Positions 27,439 through 35,947 of a DNA stretch of 41,420 nucleotides are shown in pieces. The DNA comes from Klebsiella indica (lineage in GTDB: Bacteria; Pseudomonadota; Gammaproteobacteria; Enterobacterales; Enterobacteriaceae). Both the position numbers and the translations under genes were made by a program. Where the stretch lies: assembly GCF_005860775.1 (NCBI RefSeq), contig NZ_VCHQ01000037.1:19343-60762 (forward strand), given 5' to 3'. The notes beneath the pieces are model-generated. The model did not search any database, had not been told where the DNA came from, and saw nothing but the letters and a program-made list of their open reading frames with translations. How positions within the stretch are numbered: the first letter of the stretch is position 1; each line of letters starts with the position of its first letter.

Positions 27439-28341
27439 ATGCCAGAACGTGAAAAAAACGTTATCATTCAACCGTCCTCCACTGTCTCCCGAATGCATTT
27501 TCTTCCCGCGCTATTGGTTGTTGTTTCCGTATCCGCTTTATGTGCATTTTTATCACCGCGACTGGGGTCGTGGCGCGTGATCTTGTTTAATCCAGGAATA
27601 TATATTGATTTTCTGGTGCTGCTTTTTTTGCTGTTTATGCTCTGGAGTTCAACGAAAGTACGCATGCACCATGTGGCCGTAAACTGGGTGCGCTATGGGC
27701 TACTGCTGTGGATTGCCGGCGGCACTTTCGACCTGATGGATGAAATCTATTTCCAGCCACGCTGGATGGGGTACTACTGCGAAGATCTCCTGCGTTTGTC
27801 CGGCATACTGTTGGCCACGGTCGGGATCTACAAAATCATTGCGCGTATTAATCGCCTCTACGTCGATGCGCGTTCTCAATCGCTGAAAGATGAATTAACC
27901 CGGCTACCAAACCGACGCTTTTTTACCGATACCATCCGTGAGAAAGAGGGCCATGCGATAGCGATAATGATTGTCGATATCGACTACTTTAAGAACATTA
28001 ACGACACCTATGGTCACATGGTGGGAGATGAAGTGCTGTTTGCTTTCGGTAAACAGCTGGCCAGGCTCACCAGCGATAAGGTGCTGCCTTCCCGAATCGG
28101 GGGAGAAGAGTTCGCCATTATTGTTGATGGTCTGACGGCGCAGGAAGTGGATGAACTGGCGCAATCTATTTTGCAAAATGCCCGTGCGATCCTGATTAAC
28201 CATGATAATCCGCTGTCGGTCAGCATTGGCGTTGGGGTGCGTGGTAAAGGCGAGCCGCAGAACCTGTTTATTAAAAAGATTGATAACGCGCTCTACAAGG
28301 CGAAAAAGAAGGGACGAGGGCGCGTGGAGTGGGCCGTTTAG
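27439..28341 (+). CDS. Membrane-anchored diguanylate cyclase (GGDEF)
   Basis: A 300-residue protein. Residues about 20-130 hold four or so membrane helices (FLPALLVVVSVSALCAFLSP; YIDFLVLLFLLFMLW; YGLLLWIAGGTFDLMD; LLRLSGILLATVGIYKII). Residues about 140-300 are a GGDEF domain: DELTRLPNRRFF, IMIVDIDYFKNINDTYGHMV with metal-binding Asp, the active loop RIGGEEFAII, and SVSIGVGV. It should make c-di-GMP. The residues before GGEEF (SDKVLPSRI) lack the RxxD product-inhibition site. Start 27439 follows AAGGGAATTGATT; a TTG 18 bases upstream is also in frame. It is convergent with the yijO-like gene, 11 bases apart. I cannot equate it with a named E. coli cyclase. Confidence 0.9.
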   Translation: MPEREKNVIIQPSSTVSRMHFLPALLVVVSVSALCAFLSPRLGSWRVILFNPGIYIDFLVLLFLLFMLWSSTKVRMHHVAVNWVRYGLLLWIAGGTFDLMDEIYFQPRWMGYYCEDLLRLSGILLATVGIYKIIARINRLYVDARSQSLKDELTRLPNRRFFTDTIREKEGHAIAIMIVDIDYFKNINDTYGHMVGDEVLFAFGKQLARLTSDKVLPSRIGGEEFAIIVDGLTAQEVDELAQSILQNARAILINHDNPLSVSIGVGVRGKGEPQNLFIKKIDNALYKAKKKGRGRVEWAV

Positions 28342-28352
28342 CGCGGCCTGAA

Positions 28353-29186
28353 TTATCCCTGCTGGGCGCTGCGGCAGTGACGGCGATATTCAGATGGGGA
28401 GCGCTCGGTATAGCGTTTAAACACCCGGCAGAAATAGTTACTGTCAACAAACCCGCAGTTATGGGCGATCTCTTTCACCTTGAGATCGTAGCCGCGCAGC
28501 AGTTTTTTCGCTTTCTCCAGCCGTACGCTGGTCAAAAATTCATTAAAACCGACGGAACCGGATTTCTGGAAGATATGCGAAAGATAATTCGGTGTAATAT
28601 GGAAGCGCCTGGCTACCGATTCACGGGTCAGGGGCTGGCTGAGATGCTCTTCCAGATAATCCTGCACCGCCATAAACAGATCGCGGCTGCGGCTGACGCG
28701 CATCTCCAGCCCGACCAGTTGCTCAAGGCAGTGGCTCAGTAAGGCAGAAACCACCAGCCTGGCGGTGACCGGATCCGGCTGCAGGCAAATTTCATTCAGT
28801 GACAGCAACAGATAAGAACCCACCCGCGGCCCCAGACGGGCGACGTTCTGCTTCTCTGTTCGGAGTTGCTTGCCGTCCCAGTGCTGAAGGCAAAAACCGA
28901 GCTTCTGACGGCCAAACAGAATACTTAATGTTGCTGCCGGTCCGGTCCATTCCGGCAGCGTCCATTTCCCCGCCTGCACGTAGAGTACCTGTGAAGCGGA
29001 TAAAACCGTCTCTGACAGCGGCAGACCGCTCTCCTTAAGATCGCCTTCCAGTACAATTTCCAGCCGCGGAAAGGGCACTTTAAACGCCAGCGCGGGCTCG
29101 GAAATGTCTGGATCGGGAAACCTGACGTGCAGATTATCTTTCTGATTCACTAAACGATTTAAAATATCCGCCAGCGTGTCAATCAT
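28353..29186 (-). CDS. yijO: YijO-like AraC-family transcriptional regulator
   Basis: A 277-residue protein matching E. coli YijO. The N-terminal sensing domain has FPRLEIVLEGDL, QVLYVQAGKWTLPEW, LSILFGRQKLGFCLQHWDGK and RLGPRVGSYLLLSLNE. The C-terminal AraC domain has HTH1 LTRESVARRFHITPNYLSHI and HTH2 KVKEIAHNCGFVDSNYFCRV followed by RSPSEYRR. In E. coli yijO directly follows frwD and is presumed to control the frw/pflDC genes, though this is not proven to my knowledge. Here a dioxygenase gene and a repeat separate it from frwD, and it is divergent from the dioxygenase gene. Confidence 0.88.
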   Translation of the reverse strand: MIDTLADILNRLVNQKDNLHVRFPDPDISEPALAFKVPFPRLEIVLEGDLKESGLPLSETVLSASQVLYVQAGKWTLPEWTGPAATLSILFGRQKLGFCLQHWDGKQLRTEKQNVARLGPRVGSYLLLSLNEICLQPDPVTARLVVSALLSHCLEQLVGLEMRVSRSRDLFMAVQDYLEEHLSQPLTRESVARRFHITPNYLSHIFQKSGSVGFNEFLTSVRLEKAKKLLRGYDLKVKEIAHNCGFVDSNYFCRVFKRYTERSPSEYRRHCRSAQQG

Positions 29187-29438
29187 TCCGTAGGCCTTAG
29201 AAGAGAATTATTATCCTGTTGATTATAATCTATTTTATGAATATTGATCTGTTCTGTATCAGAGCAATCTCTCCTGGGCCTTCAGCAGAGAAGGGTGAAA
29301 ACGCTGGATTTTGATATCCTTCACACTTTTCTGTCCCGTGTACGCTTGTCCAGTTTTTTGTAGTTTTAGCCTCATGTATTCCGTCGTGACGCAGCTTAGA
29401 GTTGGTATTGTGTTATCGATAAGTTAAGGAATATACAT

Positions 29439-30206
29439 ATGGAACAACAATCTGCCGTTTATCTGAACGCGCTGGGGGCCGACATGGCGCTTCCTGCGAA
29501 AATGCAGCAGGAGCTGGATACGCTGGGTTATACCGTTGTGCATAACGTGGTGGACCCGGAGTGGCTGGCGGCGATGCGCACGCTTATTGACGCTATCGTT
29601 GAGAAAGAGGGGGATAACCTGGCGATTGAGCATCACCAGGAAGCGACGGCGACGCGCATTGCCAATCTGATTAACAAAGGGGCGATTTGGGAGAAAGTCT
29701 GGTGTCATCCGCTGATCCTTTCTGCCTGTCACTATATTTTTCAGGGCGACTTTAAAGTCTCCAGCCTCAACGCGCGGGAAGCGTTGTTTAACGGCGGTCA
29801 CCAGCCGCTGCATGCGGACTGGAAAAAACCGCGACCTGATTTTCCGAAAGTGCATCTGGTGAATACCATTTGGGCAATTGATGATTTAAGTGCGGAAAAT
29901 GGCGCGCCGCGCATTATTCCCGGTACGCATCTGCGGCCAGAGCTGCCGGAAGAGGTGCTGGATGACCCGGAGCAGACGCATCCTGATGAAGTGGTGTTTG
30001 CCGCACCGGCAGGCAGCGTGATGATCTATAACGCTCATGCCTGGCACGGCGGAACGCGTAACCGGATTGGCAGCAGAAGACGGGTGCTGCACGGCTTGTA
30101 TATCGACCGGCAAGACACGGCGCAGCAGGATCAGCAGCGCTGGCTGACGCAGGAAACCGCCAGTCGTCTGACGCCAGCGCAAAAATGGTTGCTGGATGTG
30201 GAATAG
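29439..30206 (+). CDS. Phytanoyl-CoA dioxygenase (PhyH) family Fe(II)/2-oxoglutarate oxygenase
   Basis: A 255-residue soluble protein. The metal-binding H-x-D is H125/D127 in HQPLHADW, the distal histidine lies in IYNAHAWHGGTRNR (H200 or H203), and an arginine in the following segment would bind 2-oxoglutarate. NTIWAIDDLSAENGAPRIIP and GTHLRPE are typical of the PhyH superfamily. The start has TTAAGGAATATAC. No such gene occurs beside frw or yijO in E. coli as I recall. It is divergent from the yijO-like regulator across 252 bases, which suggests local control. The substrate cannot be predicted; relatives hydroxylate small acids, ectoine, halogenated or phosphonate compounds. Confidence 0.85.
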   Translation: MEQQSAVYLNALGADMALPAKMQQELDTLGYTVVHNVVDPEWLAAMRTLIDAIVEKEGDNLAIEHHQEATATRIANLINKGAIWEKVWCHPLILSACHYIFQGDFKVSSLNAREALFNGGHQPLHADWKKPRPDFPKVHLVNTIWAIDDLSAENGAPRIIPGTHLRPELPEEVLDDPEQTHPDEVVFAAPAGSVMIYNAHAWHGGTRNRIGSRRRVLHGLYIDRQDTAQQDQQRWLTQETASRLTPAQKWLLDVE

Positions 30207-30377
30207 CGGAAAGGCTCGCGGGCGAGTGTGGATAGCGACGCCAGCTTCTCGCCAGTTGGCAGAGAATGTCTGACCTGCCCGCAAACCTGACCGTCATCAG
30301 AAATGGCAGTCCAGGTCAACGCCGTCGCGTCTCAGGGCACGCCGCCTCAGAGGCGCGATACAACCGGAGCAAGAGCC

Positions 30378-30454
30378 CAATGCCGTTCACTTAAGCAAAT
30401 CATCGGTGTTGTCTTTTGTTTTATTTGCCAGCGGCAATCGCATTATCGGTGGTT
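30378..30454 (+). repeat. Left copy of a 77-bp direct repeat (repeat A), resembling an IS4-family end
   Basis: CAATGCCGTTCACTTAAGCA at 30378-30397 and the next 57 bases recur at 40955-41031 with three mismatches, in the same orientation. The first bases, AATGCCGTTCACTTAAG, resemble the IS4 terminal repeat I remember (AATGCCGATCAGTTAAG), so this may be a solo insertion-sequence end. No transposase accompanies it. Bases 30207-30377 between the dioxygenase gene and the repeat show no gene. Confidence 0.85.
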
Positions 30455-30576
30455 TAAACGAAAATCTGATTCGGTTGATTCACTAACTGAGCTGATACGG
30501 GCTTAAATATAAAGGATATAACTTTTTTATGACTTTCAGCCTCTGAAAAGCCCCTGACGAATAACGGACTCACCGC

Positions 30577-30901
30577 ATGGGGGTTGGGCGCATCAAGGAA
30601 ACCTGGCGGGAACGCAGGCGCGCATCCAGGACTGGCCGCCAGGACGGCGGCCAGAGGGCGGGTCGAGACAGGGACGTCGAGTCCCGCCCGGTCCGCCAGA
30701 TGAAGCCGGAGTGGAGCGGACCGCGCAGCGGCAGGTTTTCAGCGCCATGCCGGGGGTGCAGGGGGACGGGCGAAACGTCCCCCTGCCCGTTCACATGCAG
30801 TGGATATAACGAATATCCGCGTATTTATCGTGAACGGAACAGACCACGGAATCTGAATGGGCGAAAACGAAAAACGCGCCATGTTCGCCATAACCACCGA
30901 T
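30577..30901 (+). repeat. Left copy of GC-rich repeat B (inverted relative to the right copy)
   Basis: From CATGGGGGTTGGGCGCATCA at 30577 the sequence matches the reverse complement of 41039-41420 almost base for base, except that the right copy carries an extra 76 bp (junction here at 30675/30676). Homology fades out through ACCACCGAT at 30893-30901. It includes TCCCGCCCGGTCCGCCAG and a CGAATATCCGCGTATTTATCG stretch. Open frames exist in it, but the two copies do not preserve one along their length. Bases 30902-30981 lead to frwD. Confidence 0.85.
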
Positions 30902-30981
30902 CGACAGAACCGCTCAGCCAGCCATAAACACAACTGACACCCCTTAACTTGACCCGCATTAGAGCAAGAATCTCATCGCAC

Positions 30982-31323
30982 TCAGGGGATCTCAATATAG
31001 ACCACCGGTTTTTTCATAATGCCTCTCACCGCGTCGACAATTTGCTGCGGCTGCAATAAAAAAGTTTTGATACTGGTCTTAATGGTACGGATGCCGCTAA
31101 AGCGTCTGGCGTCGTCAATCTCAATATCCGTTACCAGCAGAACGACATCGGCGTGGGCAATATCGTCAGCCGTTATTTTATTCTCTACTCCCAGCGCGCC
31201 CTGGGTTTCTATTTTGATATTCCATTTCTCGTGGTGACCGACCTTTTCCAGGCGCTCAGCCGCCATATAGGTGTGAGCGACGCCGCTGACACAGGCCGTT
31301 ACGGCAACGATATTGAAATCCAT
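30982..31323 (-). CDS. frwD: FrwD, fructose-family PTS EIIB component
   Basis: A 113-residue cytosolic EIIB domain. The phosphorylated cysteine is C11 in VAVTACVSGVAHTYMAAERL, the signature of PTS fructose EIIB. IETQGALGVENKITADDIAH and ADVVLLVTDIEIDD complete the fold. It shuttles phosphate from EIIA to the sugar at EIIC. It is the last gene of frwC-frwB-pflD-pflC-frwD, 15 bases after pflC, with GGAGGATGCT as its ribosome site. Two EIIB subunits (FrwB and FrwD) are also found in E. coli. Confidence 0.92.
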   Translation of the reverse strand: MDFNIVAVTACVSGVAHTYMAAERLEKVGHHEKWNIKIETQGALGVENKITADDIAHADVVLLVTDIEIDDARRFSGIRTIKTSIKTFLLQPQQIVDAVRGIMKKPVVYIEIP

Positions 31324-31338
31324 AGCATCCTCCAGGCG

Positions 31339-32175
31339 TTATCCGCCAATGGTCACGCTAAAGCCGGCCTGTTCGGCCAGCGTCTTGAATGGTTGAATCT
31401 CAGACTCTGTGGGGGCGTTAATCATCGACATCGACCATGTTTTGCCCAGTAAGCGATATTTTGGCTCGCCGTATTGATGGAATGGCAGAAGATGAATGTC
31501 GCTTAGTTTTAAGGGGGCCAGAAACGCCAGAATCTGGCGGAAATTCTCTTCATTAAGTGTAAAACCCGGAATTAACGGTATCCGTGGAATCACGGGAATA
31601 TTCGCCTCCACCAGGCGAGTAAAGTTATCCAGTACCCGCGGCATATTGATCCGCAGCAGTCTCCGGGCCAGGGCTGCATCCATGATTTTCAAATCAAACA
31701 GTACTTCATCACATGCCTTCGCCAGCGGAAAAAAGCGGTTAAACGCGCTATCGCCTGCCGTTTCGATAGCGGTCCTGATCCCCCATTGGCGTAAGCGGCA
31801 CAGAAAACGCGCGGCGAATTCGGCCTGCATCAATACTTCGCCCCCCGACAGGGTCACGCCGCCGCCGGATGCGCGGAAGAATACGTCATCCTTCAGCACC
31901 TCGTTAAGCAACGTATCCAGCGTCACGTCGCGACCAATTTGCTCCCATGCGCCGGAAGGGCACTCGGTAACATCCTGCTGGCAGCGGGCGCAATGCAGGC
32001 ATTTGCTCTCCCGGCGCACGGTCTGGATTTTCGGCGATATCGATTCCGGATTGGCGCACCATGGGCAGGCGTGCGGGCAGCCTTTAAAAAAAACGACGGT
32101 GCGGATCCCCTGACCGTCATTCAAAGAGTAGCGCTGAATGTTAAAAATGCGCGCCCTGTCGGCGCGCGTTTCCAT
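31339..32175 (-). CDS. pflC: PflC, glycyl-radical-enzyme activating enzyme (radical SAM)
   Basis: A 278-residue radical SAM protein. The SAM-binding iron-sulfur cysteines are C33, C37 and C40 in KGCPHACPWCANPE. An inserted ferredoxin-like motif has C59, C62, C65 and C72 (KCLHCARCQQDVTECPSGA), typical of activases of dehydratase-type glycyl radical enzymes. GVTLSGGEVLMQAEF and DLKIMD follow. It generates the glycyl radical on PflD. Start 32175 follows GTGAGGTG and lies just four bases beyond the pflD stop; the open frame continues far upstream but only antisense to family sequence. E. coli PflC is slightly longer (about 292). Confidence 0.93.
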   Translation of the reverse strand: METRADRARIFNIQRYSLNDGQGIRTVVFFKGCPHACPWCANPESISPKIQTVRRESKCLHCARCQQDVTECPSGAWEQIGRDVTLDTLLNEVLKDDVFFRASGGGVTLSGGEVLMQAEFAARFLCRLRQWGIRTAIETAGDSAFNRFFPLAKACDEVLFDLKIMDAALARRLLRINMPRVLDNFTRLVEANIPVIPRIPLIPGFTLNEENFRQILAFLAPLKLSDIHLLPFHQYGEPKYRLLGKTWSMSMINAPTESEIQPFKTLAEQAGFSVTIGG

Positions 32176-32179
32176 CACC

Positions 32180-34477
32180 TCACAATTGATGCGCGGTGCG
32201 GCGGATAATGTCATCCTGAATCTCCTGCGACAGCTCGACGAAAAAGGCGCTGTATCCCGCCACACGCACCACCAGACCGGCGAAATCCTGTGGCCGCCGC
32301 TGGGCTTCGCGCAGCGTGTCGGCGTTGACCACGTTGAACTGAATGTGCTGTAGCTTAAGCCGGGTGAAAGCCTGTAAAAAGTCGGCGAGCTTATTGAGGC
32401 CGCTGTCACCGGCAAGCGTCGCCGGCGTGAATTTGACGTTGAGCAGCGTACCGTTAGACAACAGATAGTTATCCAGCTTGCTGACCGACTTGAGCACCGC
32501 CGTTGGCCCCTGGGCGTCCTGACCGACCATCGGCGACAGTCCGCCGTCCGCCAGTTGCTCACCGGCCAGGCGTCCGTCAGGGGTTGCGCCAACCACCGAG
32601 CCCAGCGGCACGTGGGCGGACACGGTATATGAGCCCGGTGTGAAATGGCCGCCGCGCGGGTTCTGGTACCGCTCCACCTCTTTACAATAGAAGCGCAGCA
32701 AATCGGCGCTGATATTGTCCACCTCGTCAATATCGTTACCGTATTTCTCAAAGCGATTGATCAGGCGGGCGCGGATTTGTTCCCCTTCTGGCGTCTGGAA
32801 ATTGGCTTTCAGCACCGCCATCAGTTCAGCAAAACTCAGGCGTTTCTGCTCAAACACCATCCCTTTGAGCGCATGCAGCGAGTCGCTCAGATTAGCGATG
32901 CCGATGCCCTGAACGCCGGAGAAGTTATAGCGCGCGCCGCCTTCGGTAATATCTTTGCCGTGCTGCACGCAGTCTTCAATAAACGATGAAAGCAGGGGAA
33001 CCGGCGCCCAGTCCCGGTGGCCGATATCGCAAATATTACTGCCTTCGACCATCAGTTTGATGTAGTAGCGAATTTTGTCGCGGATCTGGCTAATCAACCC
33101 ATCCCAGCTGATGTCGGGATTGTCTTCGTTTTCCAGCATCACGATCTCCATCACCTTCAGCAGATTAAACATCGCGATATCGTGCAGGCCGTAGGTGCGC
33201 CCAGGGATCGACAGCTCAACGCAGCCGACCACCGAATAATCCCGCGCATCTTCCAGCGACACGCCGCGATTGAGAAACGCCGGGATCACCACTTCGTCGT
33301 TAAAGATTTGCGGTATACCGGTGCCAAGGCGAATGGTTTCTGCGGTTTTGCGCAGGAAAGGACGGTCAATAAGCTCATTGACCCGCACGCCGAGGTTCGG
33401 CTGCGGCAGGCGAACGTTCTGATAAGCGTCAAGGGATAAAAACGACAGAACGTTCACCGCGCTGCGCCCGGTCACGGTCAGGCCGCCGAGCAGGGCGGTA
33501 TAACCCGTGGGAAAGCCGGCAAAGTAGCGTGCGCTGCTGGTCGAGCGCAGCAGGACAATATCGTTACACTTCACCCACAGCGATTCCAGTAGCTCTTGAA
33601 GAAACCGCGGATCCTGACCGCGATTTAGCGACGCCTGATAATAAGGCAGCATGTATTGATCAAAGCGCCCCAGCGAAATCGAACTGGCGTTGGATTCATA
33701 CTGCAAAATAATATTCATATACCAGAACAACTGGCACGCCTGGCAGAAATCCTCCGGACGGTGTCGCGCATTATGGCGGGAAATATCCGCAATGCTCTTT
33801 AGCTCCTTGCGCCGCTGCGTATCGTCGCAACTGGCGGCCATTTCATCGGCAAGGGCCGCATAGCGCAGGATATGGCGCTGAGAGGCTTCCAGCAGGATCA
33901 GCACCGCCTGATAGAAGTGGTTTTGCGGATGCTGTTTATTCACCGCTTTAAGTTCCGTTACCAGCGCGGCCAGGCCATTTTCCAGCAGGCGAGGGTAGTC
34001 AATAATAATATGCCCCTGGCCCTTATCCGTCTGGTTAACGCTAAAAATTTGCGTACTGACGGCACTTTTCACTTCATCCGTCATCTGGCGATTAATAAAG
34101 TCCTTCATTGAGCGATTTTCCCAGTAAGGGAAAAGTTCTTCGCGGTAGATGCGTTTGTCTTCCTCGCTGATAGTGAAGCGATCCTGAGGGCGGGTCGGGA
34201 ACTGATCCAGCTCCCTGAGCAGCCAGTAAGGGTCCATCTCCGGAGAGATAATTCCGGCACGCGGCTTAATCGTCCGGTTACCGGCGATCAGTTCGTCATC
34301 ACGAATCGAAATCTGCACATGATCGAGGATCCATGCGGTTGCTTTCGCCCGGCGGATCATCATCGGCTCCCCTTCAGTCTGCTTATGGCTGGCGGTATAG
34401 AGCAGAGCACGTTCAAGGGAGATCTCGCGCGGCTGGGCGAAGAGGCGATCTTTTAGGCGTTGAGTGCGATTGGTCAT
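32180..34477 (-). CDS. pflD: PflD, glycyl radical enzyme of dehydratase/lyase type
   Basis: A 765-residue enzyme, the length of E. coli PflD. The N-terminal PFL domain begins MTNRTQRLKDRLFAQPREIS. The catalytic thiyl Cys is C419 with Glu421 in YSVVGCVELSIPGRTYG, the C-x-E arrangement of glycerol and diol dehydratases; true pyruvate formate-lyases have two adjacent cysteines. The glycyl radical is Gly741 in LVVRVAGYSAFFVEL. As I recall, E. coli PflD was recently reported to open 1,5-anhydromannitol-6-phosphate, which would suit PTS delivery; the paper was not checked. Start 34477 follows GGAG; an ATG four codons upstream is less conserved. It is oxygen-sensitive and so acts in anaerobiosis. 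Confidence 0.93.
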   Translation of the reverse strand: MTNRTQRLKDRLFAQPREISLERALLYTASHKQTEGEPMMIRRAKATAWILDHVQISIRDDELIAGNRTIKPRAGIISPEMDPYWLLRELDQFPTRPQDRFTISEEDKRIYREELFPYWENRSMKDFINRQMTDEVKSAVSTQIFSVNQTDKGQGHIIIDYPRLLENGLAALVTELKAVNKQHPQNHFYQAVLILLEASQRHILRYAALADEMAASCDDTQRRKELKSIADISRHNARHRPEDFCQACQLFWYMNIILQYESNASSISLGRFDQYMLPYYQASLNRGQDPRFLQELLESLWVKCNDIVLLRSTSSARYFAGFPTGYTALLGGLTVTGRSAVNVLSFLSLDAYQNVRLPQPNLGVRVNELIDRPFLRKTAETIRLGTGIPQIFNDEVVIPAFLNRGVSLEDARDYSVVGCVELSIPGRTYGLHDIAMFNLLKVMEIVMLENEDNPDISWDGLISQIRDKIRYYIKLMVEGSNICDIGHRDWAPVPLLSSFIEDCVQHGKDITEGGARYNFSGVQGIGIANLSDSLHALKGMVFEQKRLSFAELMAVLKANFQTPEGEQIRARLINRFEKYGNDIDEVDNISADLLRFYCKEVERYQNPRGGHFTPGSYTVSAHVPLGSVVGATPDGRLAGEQLADGGLSPMVGQDAQGPTAVLKSVSKLDNYLLSNGTLLNVKFTPATLAGDSGLNKLADFLQAFTRLKLQHIQFNVVNADTLREAQRRPQDFAGLVVRVAGYSAFFVELSQEIQDDIIRRTAHQL

Positions 34478-34529
34478 GACAAACTCCATGTTAATTTAGC
34501 GGGGCGCAGAACCTGCCCCGCGATGCAAT

Positions 34530-34850
34530 TCAGGCCTTCTGTGAAAGGTGGCTATCGATTTTGTTCATAATGGCTTCGGCGCGCTTCACGGCATCGCTGA
34601 TGTTGACGCGCACAATGGTTTTTCCGGCAAAACGTTCTTCGAACTTGATACCGATATCTTTGGTCAGAATAACCATATCGGCGCTGGCGACGTCATCCGC
34701 CGTCAGTTCGTTCTCAATGCCGATAGAGCCCTGGGTCTCGACTTTCACCTGCCAGCCTTTGGCTTTGGCGGCGCTTTCCAGTGACTCGGCGGCCATATAG
34801 GTGTGGGCGACGCCAGACGGGCATGCGGTAACGGCGATAATTTTGGTCAT
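34530..34850 (-). CDS. frwB: FrwB, fructose-family PTS EIIB component
   Basis: A 106-residue cytosolic EIIB, the same length as E. coli FrwB. The phosphocysteine is C10 in IIAVTACPSGVAHTYMAAES. VETQGSIGIENELTADDVAS and MVILTKDIGIKFEERFAG follow. It is 20 bases downstream of frwC and 52 upstream of pflD, within the operon. Similarity to FrwD is clear (TACxSGVAHTYMAAExLE), suggesting duplication. Confidence 0.93.
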   Translation of the reverse strand: MTKIIAVTACPSGVAHTYMAAESLESAAKAKGWQVKVETQGSIGIENELTADDVASADMVILTKDIGIKFEERFAGKTIVRVNISDAVKRAEAIMNKIDSHLSQKA

Positions 34851-34870
34851 ATGATATTCCTTCCCGTGTT

Positions 34871-35947
34871 TCAGTTAATTTCAAAATCAAGATCCATGTC
34901 GTCATCGGCTTTCGCATCCGGCGTGTTCTTTTTCGCCAGCGCTTTGAGCAGAATGACGCAGGCTGCGCTGACGATTGCACCTACCACGATACCGGCAATA
35001 AAGCCGCCTTTACCCTGTACCACTGGCAGGACAATCAGCCCGCCCCAGCCGGCGTAGCATTGTGCGCCAAGCAGCGCTGCGGTGACGCAACCCGCGGCGG
35101 CGCCAACCATAATGGAGGGGATCACGCGCAACGGGTCGGCGGCGGCGAAAGGGATTGCGCCTTCAGTGACACCAACGCAGCCCATGACCAGCGCGGCTTT
35201 ACCCGTTTCCCGCTCTTCCGCGGAGAAGTATTTCCGACCAATCAATGTTGCCAGCCCCATGCCCAGCGGCGGTACGGCGATGCCGACGGCAGCGATGGCC
35301 ACCACGGTGTAAACCCCCTGTGAGACACAAATCAGCATAAAGGCATAAGCGACCTTATTGACCGGACCGCCCATATCGAAGGCCAGCATCAGGCCCATAA
35401 TGATGGCTAACACGACGATGCTGCCCTCGCGCATGCCCTGCAGCCAACTGGTTAAGCTGGCGGTCAGCGCGCCAATCGGCTCGCCGAGGCCCCACATCAT
35501 GATCGCGGCGGTAATAAAGGTGCCAGCGATCGGGATAACAAAGATCGGCATCACCGAGCGCAGTATCTTGTGCACCGGGATCTTCTTCAGGTAGTAAACC
35601 ACCAGACCGCCAATCATCCCGGCAATCAGCGCGCCGAAGAAACCGGCGCCGAAGCTGTTGCCGACCCAGGCGCCGATGGCGCAGGGCGCCAGCGCCGCGC
35701 GGTCGGCAATGGAGTAACCGATGTAGGCCGCCAGAAACGGCACCATCAGCGTCAGGCCCGCTACGCCAATATCAAACAGTTTTTTCAGATTAGGATCGGT
35801 GGCGACATCGGGTACTGCTCCCTTGCCGTACAACATGACGGAGACCGCCAGCAGGATCCCCCCGGACACGACAAAAGGGATCATATGCGAGACCCCGGTC
35901 ATCAGGTGCTGGCGTGTATTTTTTAGTATTTGCACCAGTTCGTTCAT
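34871..35947 (-). CDS. frwC: FrwC, fructose-family PTS EIIC permease
   Basis: A 358-residue inner-membrane permease (E. coli FrwC is 359). The N-terminus is VQILKNTRQHLMTGVSHMIP. About nine helices follow, with FVVSGGILLAVSVMLYG, LMVPFLAAYIGYSIADR, AFDMGGPVNKVAYAFMLICV and the conserved substrate region VGVTEGAIPFAAADPLRVIP. It imports and phosphorylates a hexose-like substrate not firmly identified for Frw. It starts the operon frwC-frwB-pflD-pflC-frwD; CAGGAGAAAAACA precedes the ATG. Divergent from frwA. Confidence 0.94.
   Translation of the reverse strand: MNELVQILKNTRQHLMTGVSHMIPFVVSGGILLAVSVMLYGKGAVPDVATDPNLKKLFDIGVAGLTLMVPFLAAYIGYSIADRAALAPCAIGAWVGNSFGAGFFGALIAGMIGGLVVYYLKKIPVHKILRSVMPIFVIPIAGTFITAAIMMWGLGEPIGALTASLTSWLQGMREGSIVVLAIIMGLMLAFDMGGPVNKVAYAFMLICVSQGVYTVVAIAAVGIAVPPLGMGLATLIGRKYFSAEERETGKAALVMGCVGVTEGAIPFAAADPLRVIPSIMVGAAAGCVTAALLGAQCYAGWGGLIVLPVVQGKGGFIAGIVVGAIVSAACVILLKALAKKNTPDAKADDDMDLDFEIN

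Noticed and set aside
30577..30927. Possible small protein encoded by repeat B (also 41020-41412 on the other strand)
   Set aside because: The two copies share the C-terminal translation, but the N-terminal halves are in different frames because of the 76-bp difference; composition is Arg/Gly/Pro-rich and there is no ribosome site.
32176..32751. Long N-terminal extension of the pflC frame
   Set aside because: It lies out of frame over pflD, has Arg/Ser/Cys-rich nonsense composition, and the METRAD start has its own ribosome site four bases after the pflD stop.
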